The notes under the pieces are model-generated. The model was given only the letters and a program-made list of their open reading frames with translations, made no database searches and was not told the DNA's origin. Shown piece after piece: positions 24,617 through 36,711 of a stretch of 64,000 nucleotides of DNA. Within the stretch, counting starts at the first letter, position 1, and every line of letters begins with the position of its first letter. Source of the DNA: Eutreptiella sp. 'Long Island Sound 2002' (lineage: Eukaryota > Euglenozoa > Euglenophyceae > Eutreptiales > Eutreptiaceae); NCBI GenBank assembly GCA_964036045.1, contig OZ038390.1:34922379-34986378 (forward strand), in the 5' to 3' direction. The translations under genes were made by a program, and so were the position numbers.

Positions 24617-25643
24617 TGGTTGTGGAGTTCATCCTTCGCTGTTGTTGAACAACGAAGCTGTCCAACGCTGTCCAACAACGTCGTTTGTATGTGGGATGTT
24701 CGTTTGATTGAAGGTCCTCAATGATGGATTATTCATGTTACTGGTGGTACAGCGGCGGGCGGCCCTCAACGACGCTGGAGGTGGGTTTTTGGCGAATGCA
24801 CTTTCCAAATATCACCCTCAAGGAGTCTCAAGGGTCTTTACAGCGCATTTCTGGGCAGCTAATCAAAAGAGGCCTTAACGGTGCCGTACCGCCGCAGCAG
24901 TGCAACAAAGGCCCGCAGCAGCCCAGACCAACACTAAGGTCACTAAAGCAGAATCGTAAATTTTTCTTTGTATGAGTTTTGGCCTCTGCTTATTTATTCG
25001 GTCGTTGAGCCCCTTTGCCCAGCGCCGCTGGTGTGCGTCCTCACATCCTTATTGCTGCTTTCTTTGGGTGCAGGGTACTTGTATTGGTGCCAGTTCGATG
25101 TGACTATTCTGCAAGCGAGTTTCATGTTGTTTTGCTAGTGTACATATATTGACCAACCCGGGTTGGTCGTAGCTGTAGCACTGACAAATACATGGCTGCA
25201 ATCAATGAGGTCTTAGCAGTATTTGTGACGCTTTTTGGGGGGTATCTGGCACCCAGTGGGAACATGTCACATACGGTCAGGTTTTGAGGATTACTGCAAT
25301 TAGGATTACTGAAACGGATTTTTGTGTTGTGGCACACGGTGTGACTGACATTCTACGCAATCTGCAGGGCATTACTAAAAATAATAGCAATTGTTGCAGC
25401 ACGTTTCAAGTCTCCGACCGATCCATGTCCTATTGCACGTATTGCTTAGCAGCTGTCGGTGCATCAAGCGGTGGATACCCGCGTACCAGTGCGTGTATAC
25501 TGGAGCAGTCTAAAGGGATTTATGATGGGGAAATGGTTTCGCTGCAACACCCGTCGACTGAAGGGGTTGGGTTCGGGATCACCAGTTCTACCCATGGTAG
25601 ATCCCGCTGACTATCAACCACTGACTTGGCTCAAGTTGCATGG
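24617..25643. other. No gene supported
   Basis: Only short open frames with no recognisable motif on either strand. The retroelement frame on the minus strand ends at 25644, and no reverse transcriptase or integrase motifs follow it here, where a complete element would carry them. Confidence 0.6.
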
Positions 25644-27869
25644 TCAAAAACACACCAAATGCACCCATGGGGCCTGAAAATTTTGTATGTTTTTGTGGAT
25701 GTCTTGTGATTTGGGGCCATGGTCTACCTCAACAGTGTAGGTTGTGGCCAGAAATCTAGAAAAAATTAAAAGTGCTGGCCGAAAGCATTCTACGGAGTAC
25801 GGAGTACGGATCCCCGTTGTGTCCAGTACCGCGACAAGCTCCAGCGTGAGTTTGCGGCTGATATGTTGAGTGGTGTTGTCCCCAAGCGTGACGAGGATAT
25901 TGTTCGAGGCCCTTACGGCTATGCGGGTGCCCAACACAGTACACACTGCATTTACACGGACCTTGACCTGTTGGTCGCGGACGGTCTCGCGGATAGCCTT
26001 GGGGTAGTACATGGAGACATGGTTGTCCCACACCGGGGAAGGGGTTTTATAAGCCGGCCAAAGCCAACTGGCTGGCTGGCTGGGGTCTTGACCCTAACAG
26101 AGAGTACCCCTCTGGGCGAAGGGAGCGATAAGATTATCGAACAACCAAGGGTTGCCGATAAAAATATCGTATTGGATATCCGCGGTGTATGTATACATGG
26201 GGACATCTATGTGTGTATCCTTATACGTGAGGGCGGGGTCAGGATGCTCCTTAAAGAAGCAAAGGTTAACCGAACAAGCCTTGTCACCGCCCCGAAGTGG
26301 CTGGCGATTCGCCACAAGCAACCGTAGCTCCTTTTGGGGGGTATCGAGGGGGGAGCCCTGTGGTAAAAAGCCAGGGTGGATAAGGGAGATTTCAGCACCA
26401 GTGTCCACAAGGACATGAGCCATTTTCTGCACCCCATCAGAAAAACGGATGGGGATTTTCATGGAGAATATGGACCGCTTTGGTCCCACATAGGAGACAA
26501 AGCAGTCTTGGGGTATCTGGGTGGCGGCGTGGCTTATGCAGCAAGTATGAACATTGACACACTGAGACGCAGACCCAGACTGTGACAACAACTCACGCTG
26601 AGACCGAGAGTGTGATGATGGCTGAGACTGGGGCTGAGACTATGACTCACACCGCCACAATGACGGAGACTTAGACTGTGAATGACGGTCAGCGCAACGG
26701 CGACAACGACGGGGGGTGTCAACCTGTATACCGCACAAACGAGACACAAACGTATCGACCAACTCAAAAGACCAATCCACAGATGACTGGAGTCGCTAGA
26801 GACAGAAACTGAGATGAAGGGGGGGGGGGGGGTCTGGGCCGAAGACAACGGGTGGGACCGAGGTTTTTTTTTCGCCGAAACCAAACCCAGAACAGGGATT
26901 GGGCCGGTATGCTGGGGTCGTGGGGGAGCTCTGGGGTGGGCTAGAGGCATGGTTGCGCAGGGGGCCACCATATCCGCCCTTCCCGAGGGAACGCGGGAAT
27001 TGCCGGGCGACTTGGTGGACGTGTGTGGACAGGGACAATCCGTAGGCTCGAAGGTTGGCCTCCTGGGTAGCATCACGCCGGAGCATTCTTTCAATCTCGC
27101 GGAAGATGTGGTCCGCCCGGAACTTGAAAACCCACTCCGACGCTGCGACCACTGAGCTGCCCAACCGACAGGGTGTAGCCCTGAAGAAGGAGAGAATGTC
27201 CTGTCTATGCCATTCCTGCACCAGCTGCACTTGGTACTGCCCGGAGCCCTTGAAAGACTCCCATACTAGCACCTGTGGGCAAACAGACTACAGAAAACGG
27301 CACACCCAGGAGGTGGTTTGCCCACTAGGGAGCCTTGTGATGGAGATCAACCACTCGCGGGTCTGCCGCTTGGACTCCTCAGTGACAATCTCACGCTTCA
27401 TCTCCTCCGTGAGCTTACTTAGGAGCGGGCCCCGGTCCTCGCTAGGGGATATGCCACCCCCAGTCGCGACCCACTCCGCGCGTCGCGCCGTCCAGCCCTC
27501 ACGCCAAGTGGAGAGCGTGGACAGATTCCAGCGACGTGGCGGAGGAGAACTGGTCCAAACCTCCTTGACCACAATGTCGGGAACATTGCCGTGGGTCACC
27601 TGGAGGTAGTCCTAGATTTCCTCAAAAGTGAAGTCTAGTTGTGCATCCAGGCAGCGGTTCATGTTGGTCTGTAGAGGAGGAGAGGAGACCAACTGGGTAC
27701 ACCTTTCCGACAAGGGCATCCGTGACCGCCGGAACCAACCGGGCTGGCCCAGCTTAAAGGGCAACCACAAATTGTTGTCCCCGTTGAAGGTGGGCCACGT
27801 ATCACGCTGGTACCGATCCCAATATGGGATGAAGGCATAATGGCATGTGGGGCAAACCAGCGGAAACAT
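25644..27869 (-). CDS. Retroelement gag C-terminal part and retropepsin, with in-frame TAGs
   Basis: One minus-strand phase is open from about 27869 to TGA at 25644-25646, except for TAG at 27612, 27288, 26796, 26640 and 26094 (lowest coordinate of each). The order is a CPTCHYAF patch, a gag-like helical stretch (LVQEWHRQDILSFFRATPCR, FKFRADHIFREIERMLRRDA), a Pro-rich linker, a Cys/Arg-rich patch (CRRCADRH), a Ser-Gln repeat, then a retroviral-type aspartic protease. The protease has VLVDTGAEISLIHP as active site, a LLVANRQ strand, and YDIFIGNPWL in place of the usual ILG motif. About 150 residues follow. The fold is typical of Ty3-like retropepsins. No RT, RNase H or integrase follows. It is either a relic whose CAG codons became TAG, or an intact protein in a UAG-sense code. 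Confidence 0.7.
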
Positions 27870-30800
27870 TGTTCACGGCAGCAGAAAAACCGCAAGCCGG
27901 AAGCGGAACCCACACCAAATGCCTGTGGCAGCAAGGCGCTAAAAGGGCCAAAGGACACCAACTCCTGGGGGAGAGCATCAGGCACTTGCACTGTGCACCC
28001 CGTTAGGCGGCTCCGCCGAGGGGTAGTCGACGGGCGCACGGGCTCCGGAAACGGCTCCGGGCCGCCTGGGCAGCCTTCATGCATCCCGTCGCCCCTATCA
28101 GGGTCCAGACACGGAGGCACAGTGTCGGAATCAGAGATAGGGCACGACGGCGCTGTTGGCGGCGGCGGGCCCGTTGGGGCACCGGATGAACCAAAGAGTC
28201 CATCAGTCGGCAAGGGATTCCCGCTGCCAATAGACACCCGCACTTCATCCAAGTCCCGCCGGAGGGATTGCATCTCCGCAACATTGCGGCAGGAGCAATC
28301 CTCCGAGCAACGCACACCATGGCCCCGAGGAGCAGTGTGCATTGAGGCCGCACAGAGTTCCGGCTGCGGCAGCTCGACCTCAGCCGTGGGGTCGTGGACC
28401 CGGACCCGCGGTGGCACGGGTTCTGCCATGGGGCGTGCGGCGGGCCGCATAGCTGCTTCCGCATGGGGCCCAGCGGGGACAGCACCGGACACACCAGTAA
28501 CCTCACGCGGCGCAGGCCACGTGCCGCGGACCCGTAGCCATTGATACAGGTCGCCCTCCACTTCCCGTTGGGGCGCCCGGGACGCTACCTCAGCCGGTGT
28601 TGACCGGGAGCCTCGGACCCTCAACCAAAAATACAGGTCGTCGTGTCGTGGCGAGTCCAGGCACAACACCACTGGTGACGCAGGTCCCCTGTGGATAGAG
28701 GGCGGGGTACCATCCTCCTCCTGTGGTGGGGACAGCACCATTTCCGACGGCGAGGCCCTAGGCTGCATTGTAACACCGCTCAAGCACAAGATGTGTGGAC
28801 GCGGTGGACTCGGTTCCGCATCGCACGTAGGCGCTAGGGGGAGTCCCTATGGGACGGGCAACCCACCAGGTGGCACACACAGCAGGATGTCCGGGAGGTC
28901 CGTGGTTCCAGACATCCCATCCCGACTGGCGATATAGGGGTTCGGCGAGGCCGCTCGCCGCGCTGCCCGTGGTTGACGCTGCAGGGATTCAAGGGGCACC
29001 CGGGTGACACCGGCGGGCATGGGGTTGCGTGCCGGGGAAAAGTCCGGCCGGATGGTACTAGCAATGCCAGAATCTGTCCGCACGGACGGCGTTCCCGAGT
29101 CCATACTGGCAACCGGGATACGGGCATGGAGTGCACTCACCACCGACACATCCAAGCTGTCAATAATGGGCCTAGGAGAGGCAACTGGTAGGGACAAGAG
29201 ATCCATACCGGCAACGTGAACCGGAATATGCGGCTGTCCGGGCTCCGTATCAGCCGTCATTTTCAGGGATGCCACATAAGGCTCAGGGCCATCGCCAGAA
29301 TCCATATTGGCCACGAGGACCTGAGGTTGGACCGGGGGTTCCGTGTCACAACTCATGTCCAAAGAAGCCATGTAGGGACTCGGGCGGGCATCACTGAAAT
29401 CCCTGTTACCCACAAGGATGTGAGGGGGGACCGGGGGCCCCAACCCTTGGCTCGAGTCCAAGGAAGCAACCAACGGACCCAATCGCCCATCATCCACATC
29501 CATACTTGCCACCACAACATGAGGCAAGGTCGGGGAAACATTGGCCCGGCTCATGTTCAAAGAGGCCACATAAGGACCGGGATTCCCACTATCAACATCC
29601 ATACTGGCCACCAGGTTGTCACGGTCGGCAGGGGGGAACTTGTCGGCCGTCATGTCTAGGGAGGCCACATACGGTGTGGCGGCACCGTCATCCTTGTCCA
29701 TGCTGGCCACTAGAACACTGTGGGCGACCAGGGTTTCCGCGTCACGCGACATGTCCAGTGAGTCCACATGAGGATGCGGAACCGGCAGGGGATTATGCGA
29801 CCCAACAACACTCATACCGTCGAAGGAAGGAACATCAGGCACAGGGGCTGCGGAAGGCCGACCCGAAGGCACAGACCTCCCACAATATGTGCCCGGGGCA
29901 CTGGGGCACGGCATTGGGGAACCCCAATGCATGCTCGCAACCTGGATGTGACGAGCCACGGGGTCATCCAAGCTCGCCACAAATGGACTCACCTCAGTCT
30001 CACCCGAGTCCATGGAGGCAATTAGCGGACACGGGGACGCCTGCAATGCCTGTCCAGGCTGGTATCCAGCACCATCAACGTCATTTGCCCGGCCATCCCC
30101 ACCAAGAGGGTCGTCCAAACTTGCCACTTGGGGATTCGGCGAAGGTTAGACGCACACCCAAGGCTGAAAGGGGTGTACGGGCAAGGTGACGGGCCCAAAA
30201 TACTCTTTGGTGGGTGTGGTGGGTGTGGTGGGTGTGGGGTACACACCAGATACACCAATACATTTGACGGTAGCGGGGAGACCGGGGGTAGACACCAACA
30301 CACTACCCACCTCTGTACCGGGGTTTGGGGTTGGGGTTGGGGATTCTGCTGGCACCCAGCACCGAACGGGGCTAAAAACCCAGTCAATAATAGCCGCGGC
30401 GCTGGTGTAGGCTGAAGCCGGCATCCCCGGGTGACCATGGGCGTCCCCTTGACCAACCGGGGCAGCCGCTTCATCAATCCCAGCAGTGGCATGGGCGGTG
30501 GCAGGGAGAGGCCCACCGCCACGCGTAATAGCTGCACGGATAACCGCCTCCGCATCCAGTGTCGAGACATCGGCGGGAATAGTAGTAGTATTAGTAGTAG
30601 TAGCAGCAGTAGTGTTGACGGTAATATCGGGAGTAATATGGGAAGTAGACGGGGACTCGACAAGACAAGAAGGGGCAGCCGGAAACCCGGGCACTTTGGC
30701 TAGTGCCTCCACAGAAGCATGGGCGAGCATGGGCTAGTGGGGTGCTGGGGCGCCAGAATTCAAGACATCACGCGCACTTGCACCCACACCATTTTCAGTA

Positions 30801-31096
30801 CCACTTCCAATCAGCATGCTCAACCCAGATCTGGTAGCAGGCACTCCTAAACTTAGATGATCCGGGTCACGCGCAAGCCCGGCGCCAATGGCAGGGCGCC
30901 CCGTCTCCGACATTCCCAATGTTAATTTACGTCCGGCAGGCAAATGACACTCAGGCCGTGGCCCGTGGAGCCGCGGCTTCCCTGTGCACTCGCGAATGTC
31001 GTCGCAAGTGAATCGCCTGGTACACTGGAGCCACAACGGGTGCCCTTGACGCCATGATCCCGCTGGGCCCGGCTATGCAAATGTGGGCTCGAAAAT
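27855..31096 (-). CDS. Gag-side polyprotein with VASMD/VASLD repeats
   Basis: A minus-strand phase opens after TGA at 31097-31099 and runs to about 27855 with TAG at 31073, 30734 and 28847 and one TAA at 30146. Segments in order: Cys/Arg-rich start; Thr-rich stretch; Pro/Thr stretch (YPTPTTPTTPTKEYFGP); about 18 units of VASMD.D.G...PYVASLDMS type (30127-28930); two copies of DLYxWLRVRG; a Pro/acidic linker; an amphipathic helix (NVAEMQSLRRDLDEVR); and a Cys pair (FFCCREQCFRW). The phase then changes to that of the downstream gag/protease part near 27855, by indel, intron or programmed shift. No ATG is seen at the start, so a 5' exon is probably missing. Either the N-terminal half of the same retroelement protein or a separate gene fused to it. 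Confidence 0.6.
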
Positions 31097-31377
31097 TCAT
31101 GGGACGAATGAAGGGAAGTATGCATTGCAAAATTATTAAAACCTGCACCACCGGAGAAAGACGAAGGCAACGAGGGCGCCGGCGATGGCGCTGAGGACGA
31201 CGGCGCCGATGAACTCGTTGACACCGACAACGACATGGGCGCCAAAGCGGCGACCGATGACGGAGAAGGCGTAGAAGTCGAAAAAGTCGAAACTGTCGAA
31301 GATGTCAATGAACTCGGCCGGGTTGATGTCGAAGGCGATGGCGCCAAAACCGAAATTGCGCAACACAAAAGCAACAA
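30922..31377 (-). CDS. Ser/Pro/Ala-rich frame, possible 5' exon
   Basis: An open minus-strand phase reads a long Ser/Pro/Thr-rich stretch (STPSPSSVAALAPMSLSVS), then GGAGFNNFAMHTSLHSS, and ends at TAA. It overlaps the start of the long repeat-bearing frame in another phase. It could be the N-terminus of that protein joined by an intron or frameshift near 31040-31100. There is no ATG at the beginning of the opening. Low-complexity sequence makes chance opening possible. Confidence 0.3.
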   Translation of the reverse strand: MLLLCCAISVLAPSPSTSTRPSSLTSSTVSTFSTSTPSPSSVAALAPMSLSVSTSSSAPSSSAPSPAPSLPSSFSGGAGFNNFAMHTSLHSSHEFSSPHLHSRAQRDHGVKGTRCGSSVPGDSLATTFASAQGSRGSTGHGLSVICLPDVN

Positions 31378-31399
31378 GCAGCTATACCGGGGGTAGGGG

Positions 31400-34360
31400 T
31401 GTCCAAAGGGGACTACTCACACCAAAAAAAGTAGGGAGGACCGACGAGGTGGTTAACAAAAAAACTATCAACCAACTCACCTGAATCTGCTACCATCTAC
31501 CAAGAATAGAAAAAAACATTTCACTATCCTTAGCAATAGAAAAGAAAACACGCAAAGCCAAAGACACGAGCAAAGGCAAAAAGAAACACACTTGGAGCCG
31601 GAGAGGTCTAAAAGTGAAAGCAAAGCAAAACAAATGGAAGCATGCACAATATTGATGTATATAACCTATCATGCATGCAACATATCCTCTTAACCTAACA
31701 TCATACTAATCACACATGACATGTCGAGAATGATTGAATGAATGAATGAATCGAGCATGCCATGACACGAATGTATGATGCATACAGAGGCTCTTAACTT
31801 TAACATTAACATGCATGACTCAAGAATAACCATGCTTGCTACACATTGTGAATGATCTCAGGAATTCAGGATCTCAGAATTTCATGGAAAGCGAAGCAAA
31901 CACAACATATAACACATGTATGTGCAATGTACAATGTCCGAAAGGCATCATTTTCGTCTATGAACGTGGAAAAAGGAAAGTAGGCCGAAATCGGCCTGTG
32001 TCGGATCCGTAAGATGTGGATCCACGAGAAAACGAGGAAAATGACATTTAAAACATGCAAACATTCAAAAATGTAGTGTTCTGAAATTATAGTCAAACTG
32101 TGCAGGCGACGTGCCATAGGCGCGATCGCACAGTTTGACAGGTGGCTTGACTAGTATATTGCATAGTGTAAGTATTTTTGGTATCTCCCAACTGCATTGC
32201 TGCAATGCAATGCTTGTATAAAAGCTCCAGTGGTTCCAAATCTTTGGGATCTGACATGTCAAAAAGGCCTCCCCTGTTTCGGTTGTGGAAAGTTAGGATT
32301 GCAGATCTCACTGGTAAGAGGTGAACGAGCCACACTCGTGATAGAATGATGACATGGACACCAAGCTTTTGTTCTAGGGTGGGCGAAAATTCAAATAACC
32401 GCGGGAGGGCCCCAAGGAGTCCCTTTTCCAACCACCCCCGCCCCTGTCCCAGGAGGGCTCTTGAGGCACCCCTTTTCAACAATTCCAGACCAAAAATTTT
32501 GCAAAAAAAAATTAGTGGACAACAATTTTTCAGGTATGACCAGTAGTGAGTCCACGTGCACATTTTTTTTTTGAAAAAGAGGCACCAAACCTTACGTTTG
32601 TTTCATGCAAACGCAATTATACATTCGGGGAAGCCTATTCAGGAGGCTGGGGGCCAAGAAATTGAACTTTTGGAGTGTTGTGGTTGCATCTCCTAGACAT
32701 GCTTCCATGCTGCCTGGTAGTACACAAAACACAGCCACAACCTGTACTTGGACACGCAATTGCAATGGCATTCCCCTATCACTGACAGGATTGGCAACCT
32801 CTCTACTATTGTGGAATCTGATTGCGAATCTGAGCGTTGGATGCAGCTCTTCTGCGTTGGCCAGATTGCTGAGTGACAGCTCGGGTGAACAGTCAGCATA
32901 GTGGCCACGGCCACGCATAGTGGCCGTGGCCGCATTAATACATGTGCATGTAAAGCACCAATGAACGACATGCAGACAACCACGGATGCCAGGTCATGCC
33001 AAGCCTTGCTGCACTCTTTCGCAGGTTGGTGACAGATGGTTCTGCTGAGCAACGACTTGTGGAAAGGTTCATGCCTGTCCTTCCTCCAGCTTCGCCCACT
33101 TCCTTGGCCCATGCACCGCGTCCTGCAACCTGTGAGTTGCAAGAGTCAACGCCCACACATCAGACTAGAAGAGGGTGCACACAGCAATGCGGTCTGCCCA
33201 TATCGAACCACCACCTCTGGCCTCCCCAGGTGCGTCACACCAGACATCAACTGGGATACTTGTCTTGGCCTTTAGGGGTCCCCCCCCCAAAGCCTCAATG
33301 GTCACACTCGAGCTATGGGCTGCTCTGACCTCACCAGCAACAGTAGCAGCGCAAAAAAATAGACATTAAAACACGATGCAGAAGGCGCGAGACAGAGACT
33401 CACAAGAGAGAACTCAAGAACACGGAACCTAACGACCATGTCGTGCATTGTTCATTTCAGAAAGCATCGATTAACCCCACCCCCCCCCTCCATGACGTAG
33501 AAGGACCATCAATGGCCGTGAGGAAACAGATATGATGCAGAAGAACCCCTTCCTTAGTGCTCGCACGGCCTTGGACCGCTCCGGTCTGGGGTGCACTGGC
33601 CTGGTCCAGGGGCGTCTAAGCACAGCCCTATGAAACCGTCGGTCATCTGACCGCAGTTTGTGTGTGCAAGAGTGGAGTATGATGTTTTTGTGCGCCAGTT
33701 GTTGTGGGGAAAGGCTGGGTCAGCTCATCGGGGAGAGCTATTGCAAAGGGGCAGATGTTTGGGGGGGCGGGGAGTCACATTCGTTGGGAAGAGGCCTGTT
33801 GGGGTCCAAGACGCAAATCCAAGGGAGTTGGCTGAGGGGTGGAATGGCGGGTTACCCCAACCTCCTACGAGCCCCACCCGCTGTGTGCTGCGCGTCAGAG
33901 GCAGACGTCCAAAATGGCATTTATTTCCAGTCTTCGTGTTTACAGCCCCAAATGCAAAGGTCACAGTCACTACTCTCCTGATTTGGTCATTGCTTTTCAA
34001 AGAAGTCACAAAGCCATCCAGCCACAACTTCAGGTTTTGGCGGCTCAATTCCCATTAATTCCACACATTGCACGTCCCAAGACATGCTTGGATGAAGCAT
34101 GCGTGTAGGTTCGTGCGAACTGGCATCTTCAGTCATCTTTGGAGAATCCTCAATCTTCTCAGTGCCGGCGCAAATGGTCTAGGCCTCTTGGAGCAAGGCC
34201 CTGCCACGCCGCCCTGGGCATACTTGCTTTCATGGAACCCTCCCCCCCCCCCAACGGGGAATAAACCCCTCTTAAGGTGCGTAGAACACCCCCGCCATTG
34301 AGCGAATAATCCTCAAACAACCCCCCCTCCTCTGGACCTGGGAGGAAAGGTTTGGGGCCT
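31400..34360. other. AT-richer region without a supported gene
   Basis: 31490-32330 is AT-rich and contains (GAAT)n at about 31727-31752. 32340-33640 and on to 34360 hold only short open frames without motifs on both strands, T-rich and C-rich runs, and a short duplicated phrase (CATAGTGGCC.. at 32897 and 32917). Nothing here supports a gene, RNA or mobile element. Confidence 0.5.
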
Positions 34361-34409
34361 GCGCTCGGGTGCATCGCATAATTGCTGCGGCCTCAGGGCG
34401 GAGCGGAAG

Positions 34410-34612
34410 ATGTACTTGGATTGCATGGTCATGGAGCAGTATCGTCTGGCCAATTGCAAAGAAGTGGCCCCGGAAACTCTGGGTGCTGTGGAGGTGTGCA
34501 GTGGGACCGTGGAGGCCATCCGTTGGCACATGCTTCAGCTCATCCGGGGCACTCAAATTCGGCGCCCAGGGTACTCCCATCATTGCCTCTCCATCGCGCA
34601 GCCAGAGTCCTG
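34410..34612 (+). CDS. Possible exon (helical, ~65 codons)
   Basis: A plus-strand frame beginning MYLDCMVMEQYRLANCKEVA and reading through AVEVCSGTVEAIRWHMLQLI reaches a possible junction at CATCGCGCAG/CC near 34601. Regular hydrophobic spacing suggests an amphipathic helix. It lies 0.9 kb upstream of the next candidate exon on the same strand. No family is recognised and splice partners are unknown. Confidence 0.25.
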
Positions 34613-35062
34613 ACCGGGAGCACTCCCTGTATCATTCCGTATGGCAGACTTGGGGGCCTCGCACCCGAGGGCATTGGTCCACTGCGCGCAGCCACCGCTT
34701 GCGAGCCAAGCCCCGGGCCACAATCCATGTACTTTCGTGTTTGATGATACTGCTACTAGTAATTGAACATGACCCGCTCCATTGCATAGTTGACCATCCA
34801 TTGTTTTGCTGCGCTGCTCTTTCCGTGCAGTTGACTGGGAGTTACACAGTACAGGGAAGTGGGGGCAGCGCTCTACCTTCCCAATCCACATCCCAGTCTA
34901 TATCCACAATCCAGATCCTATCTCCACTTCACATCCCCGATCCACAAGCCCATGCATTGTGCATCCACCACATCCCCAGTCTACATCTGCCTGGGGGGGG
35001 GGGGTACAATTTGCTGCCATTTGAAACGATGTTGCAGTTGACGACTCATGTTACCCTCTTCT

Positions 35063-35178
35063 CAGCCATTTTGGCCGTTTTCGGACGGTGGTAGTTTTGT
35101 TAGTTTCGGCCAAATTGCCTATTTTTGGACGGTACTAGTTTTTTCATTTTCGGTCATTTTGGCCGTTTTCAGAGGGCA
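35063..35178. repeat. Two tandem ~60-bp repeats
   Basis: GCCATTTTGGCCGTTTTCGG, followed by ACGGTGGTAGTTTTGTTAG, at 35066 is repeated as GTCATTTTGGCCGTTTTCAG at 35153, with TTTTTGGACGGTACTAGTTT between. The position upstream of the 35.5-kb exon would suit a regulatory region, but this is only inference. Confidence 0.6.
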
Positions 35179-35514
35179 GTGGCTGGGCAAGGGTCCTGGA
35201 GCAGGCCCCCAGGGGGGGGGGGGGTTAACGCGCCCGAAGCCCCCCCCCTCTTCGGAGGGGACAATTTTGTTCCAGCCAATTTTCCTGCAAATCCACTGTT
35301 TGGTCCATGTGTCAAACATTAGTTTTTCCCAGGGCTTTGGGAGGGGGCTGTGGGGCTCAACTGGGGGCTTAAGGCCTGAAAGCCCCCCCTCTTCCGCCCT
35401 GCAAAGCCCCCCCCAATGCCCTGCTGCTACGTGTGTTCTCGAGCTCTGAGTACGCCCCCCCCCCCCCCCCCCCGGTGCCTCGTGCCAACGCCCCCCCTCA
35501 CCCCACACGCCGCC

Positions 35515-35618
35515 ATGTTCCAGAGCGCCGAGTTCTCTGCAAGTGACGTCTCTTCGCTGGTTGATGACATTATGTTTGGCAACGACGCCATTTTTGAGTC
35601 CGGCAGCACCGATATCAG
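35515..35618 (+). CDS. Candidate first exon of a multi-exon nuclear protein gene
   Basis: ATG at 35515 in CCGCCATGT context starts MFQSAEFSASDVSSLVDDIM and FGNDAIFESGSTDI, an acidic/hydrophobic stretch like an activation domain. It reaches a good donor, ATCAG|GTACC, at 35619. Candidate exons on the same strand lie at 36712, 38589, 39001, 39691 and 40403. Grouping them as one gene is inference from strand, spacing, splice sites and shared Pro/Ala hexamer tracts. Confidence 0.45.
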
Positions 35619-36711
35619 GTACCAAAAGCCGTGCTTTGAGTGTGAGCTGCCGTTATGGACAGCAATGCGACCCCTGCCCCTGCTCCTGTCCCTGCGTCCC
35701 TGCCCCTGCGTCCTACTTTTGCCCCAGGCCCTACTTCTGCACCAATCTCTGTACCCAGCCTCTGCCTCTACTCGTGCCCTTATCCCTGCACGTACCTGTG
35801 CCCCTGTTGCTGCCACCACCTCCGCTCCGACCTCCCTCTGCCCCTGCCCCTATCACACTACAAACATTTGTGGCGATTTTGCAGACATATCTGCCCTCCC
35901 GATCCCACAACGAGCGTACACATGGCAAAAGCAGAGGGAAGCAAAGGGAACACGTCCAGGGCAAAAAAAAAAAACGCACACCTGTGCAATGCTTACCTCC
36001 ATCCCCCCACCCACTGCGCACAGGCTCACACACGCAACCACATCACACAAGAGAACACAGTACTACAGGATTCCGTCCGTTTGTCGGTGAGCACAGGTCG
36101 TAGGCATTGCAGCGAAGGCTCTCCTCCGGTGGCTCCTCCAAAATCACCATCAAAATGTCGCAGATGCGCTCGGTCTTGGTCCCCACAACCGCAACAGCGT
36201 GGGCACTGCCCATGGGATGGGGGGCTGGGCCCTGAATCAGGCAAAGAATCTGGGATTCTTGCGTCCCTCGGCTGTGATGCCGGGGAACGGAGGGGGGGGG
36301 GGGGGTCACCGAGTCACGAATCATTTTGGAGTGCACAGGCACACCTCCGACACCAATACTCTGCCCTTAGCCCTGTCCCCTACTTTTGCCCCTGCCCCTG
36401 CCCCCGGCGATGGGAATGTGCTGGGCTGTGCTGTGCTGAGGACCGGGGAGGGCGCACTGGGGAGGACCATCGCGGCGTGCCCAGGACCCATGTCAATCCA
36501 CCGTGCGGACACCCGCGGGACCAATGGTGCTCGGGGCCGTGAAGGCCTGACTTCCGAGTCCGGCATGTGGCCCCGGGGGATGGAGGCCAACCGGAAATGG
36601 CCCAGCACCAGACCCCCTCTCTTTGAGGTTGCGCTCTTGGCAGCGGGGGCCTTTAGGGCAACGGCAACGGTATGGCATGTTTCTGCCCAAGATCGTCTGC
36701 AGTGCACTCAG

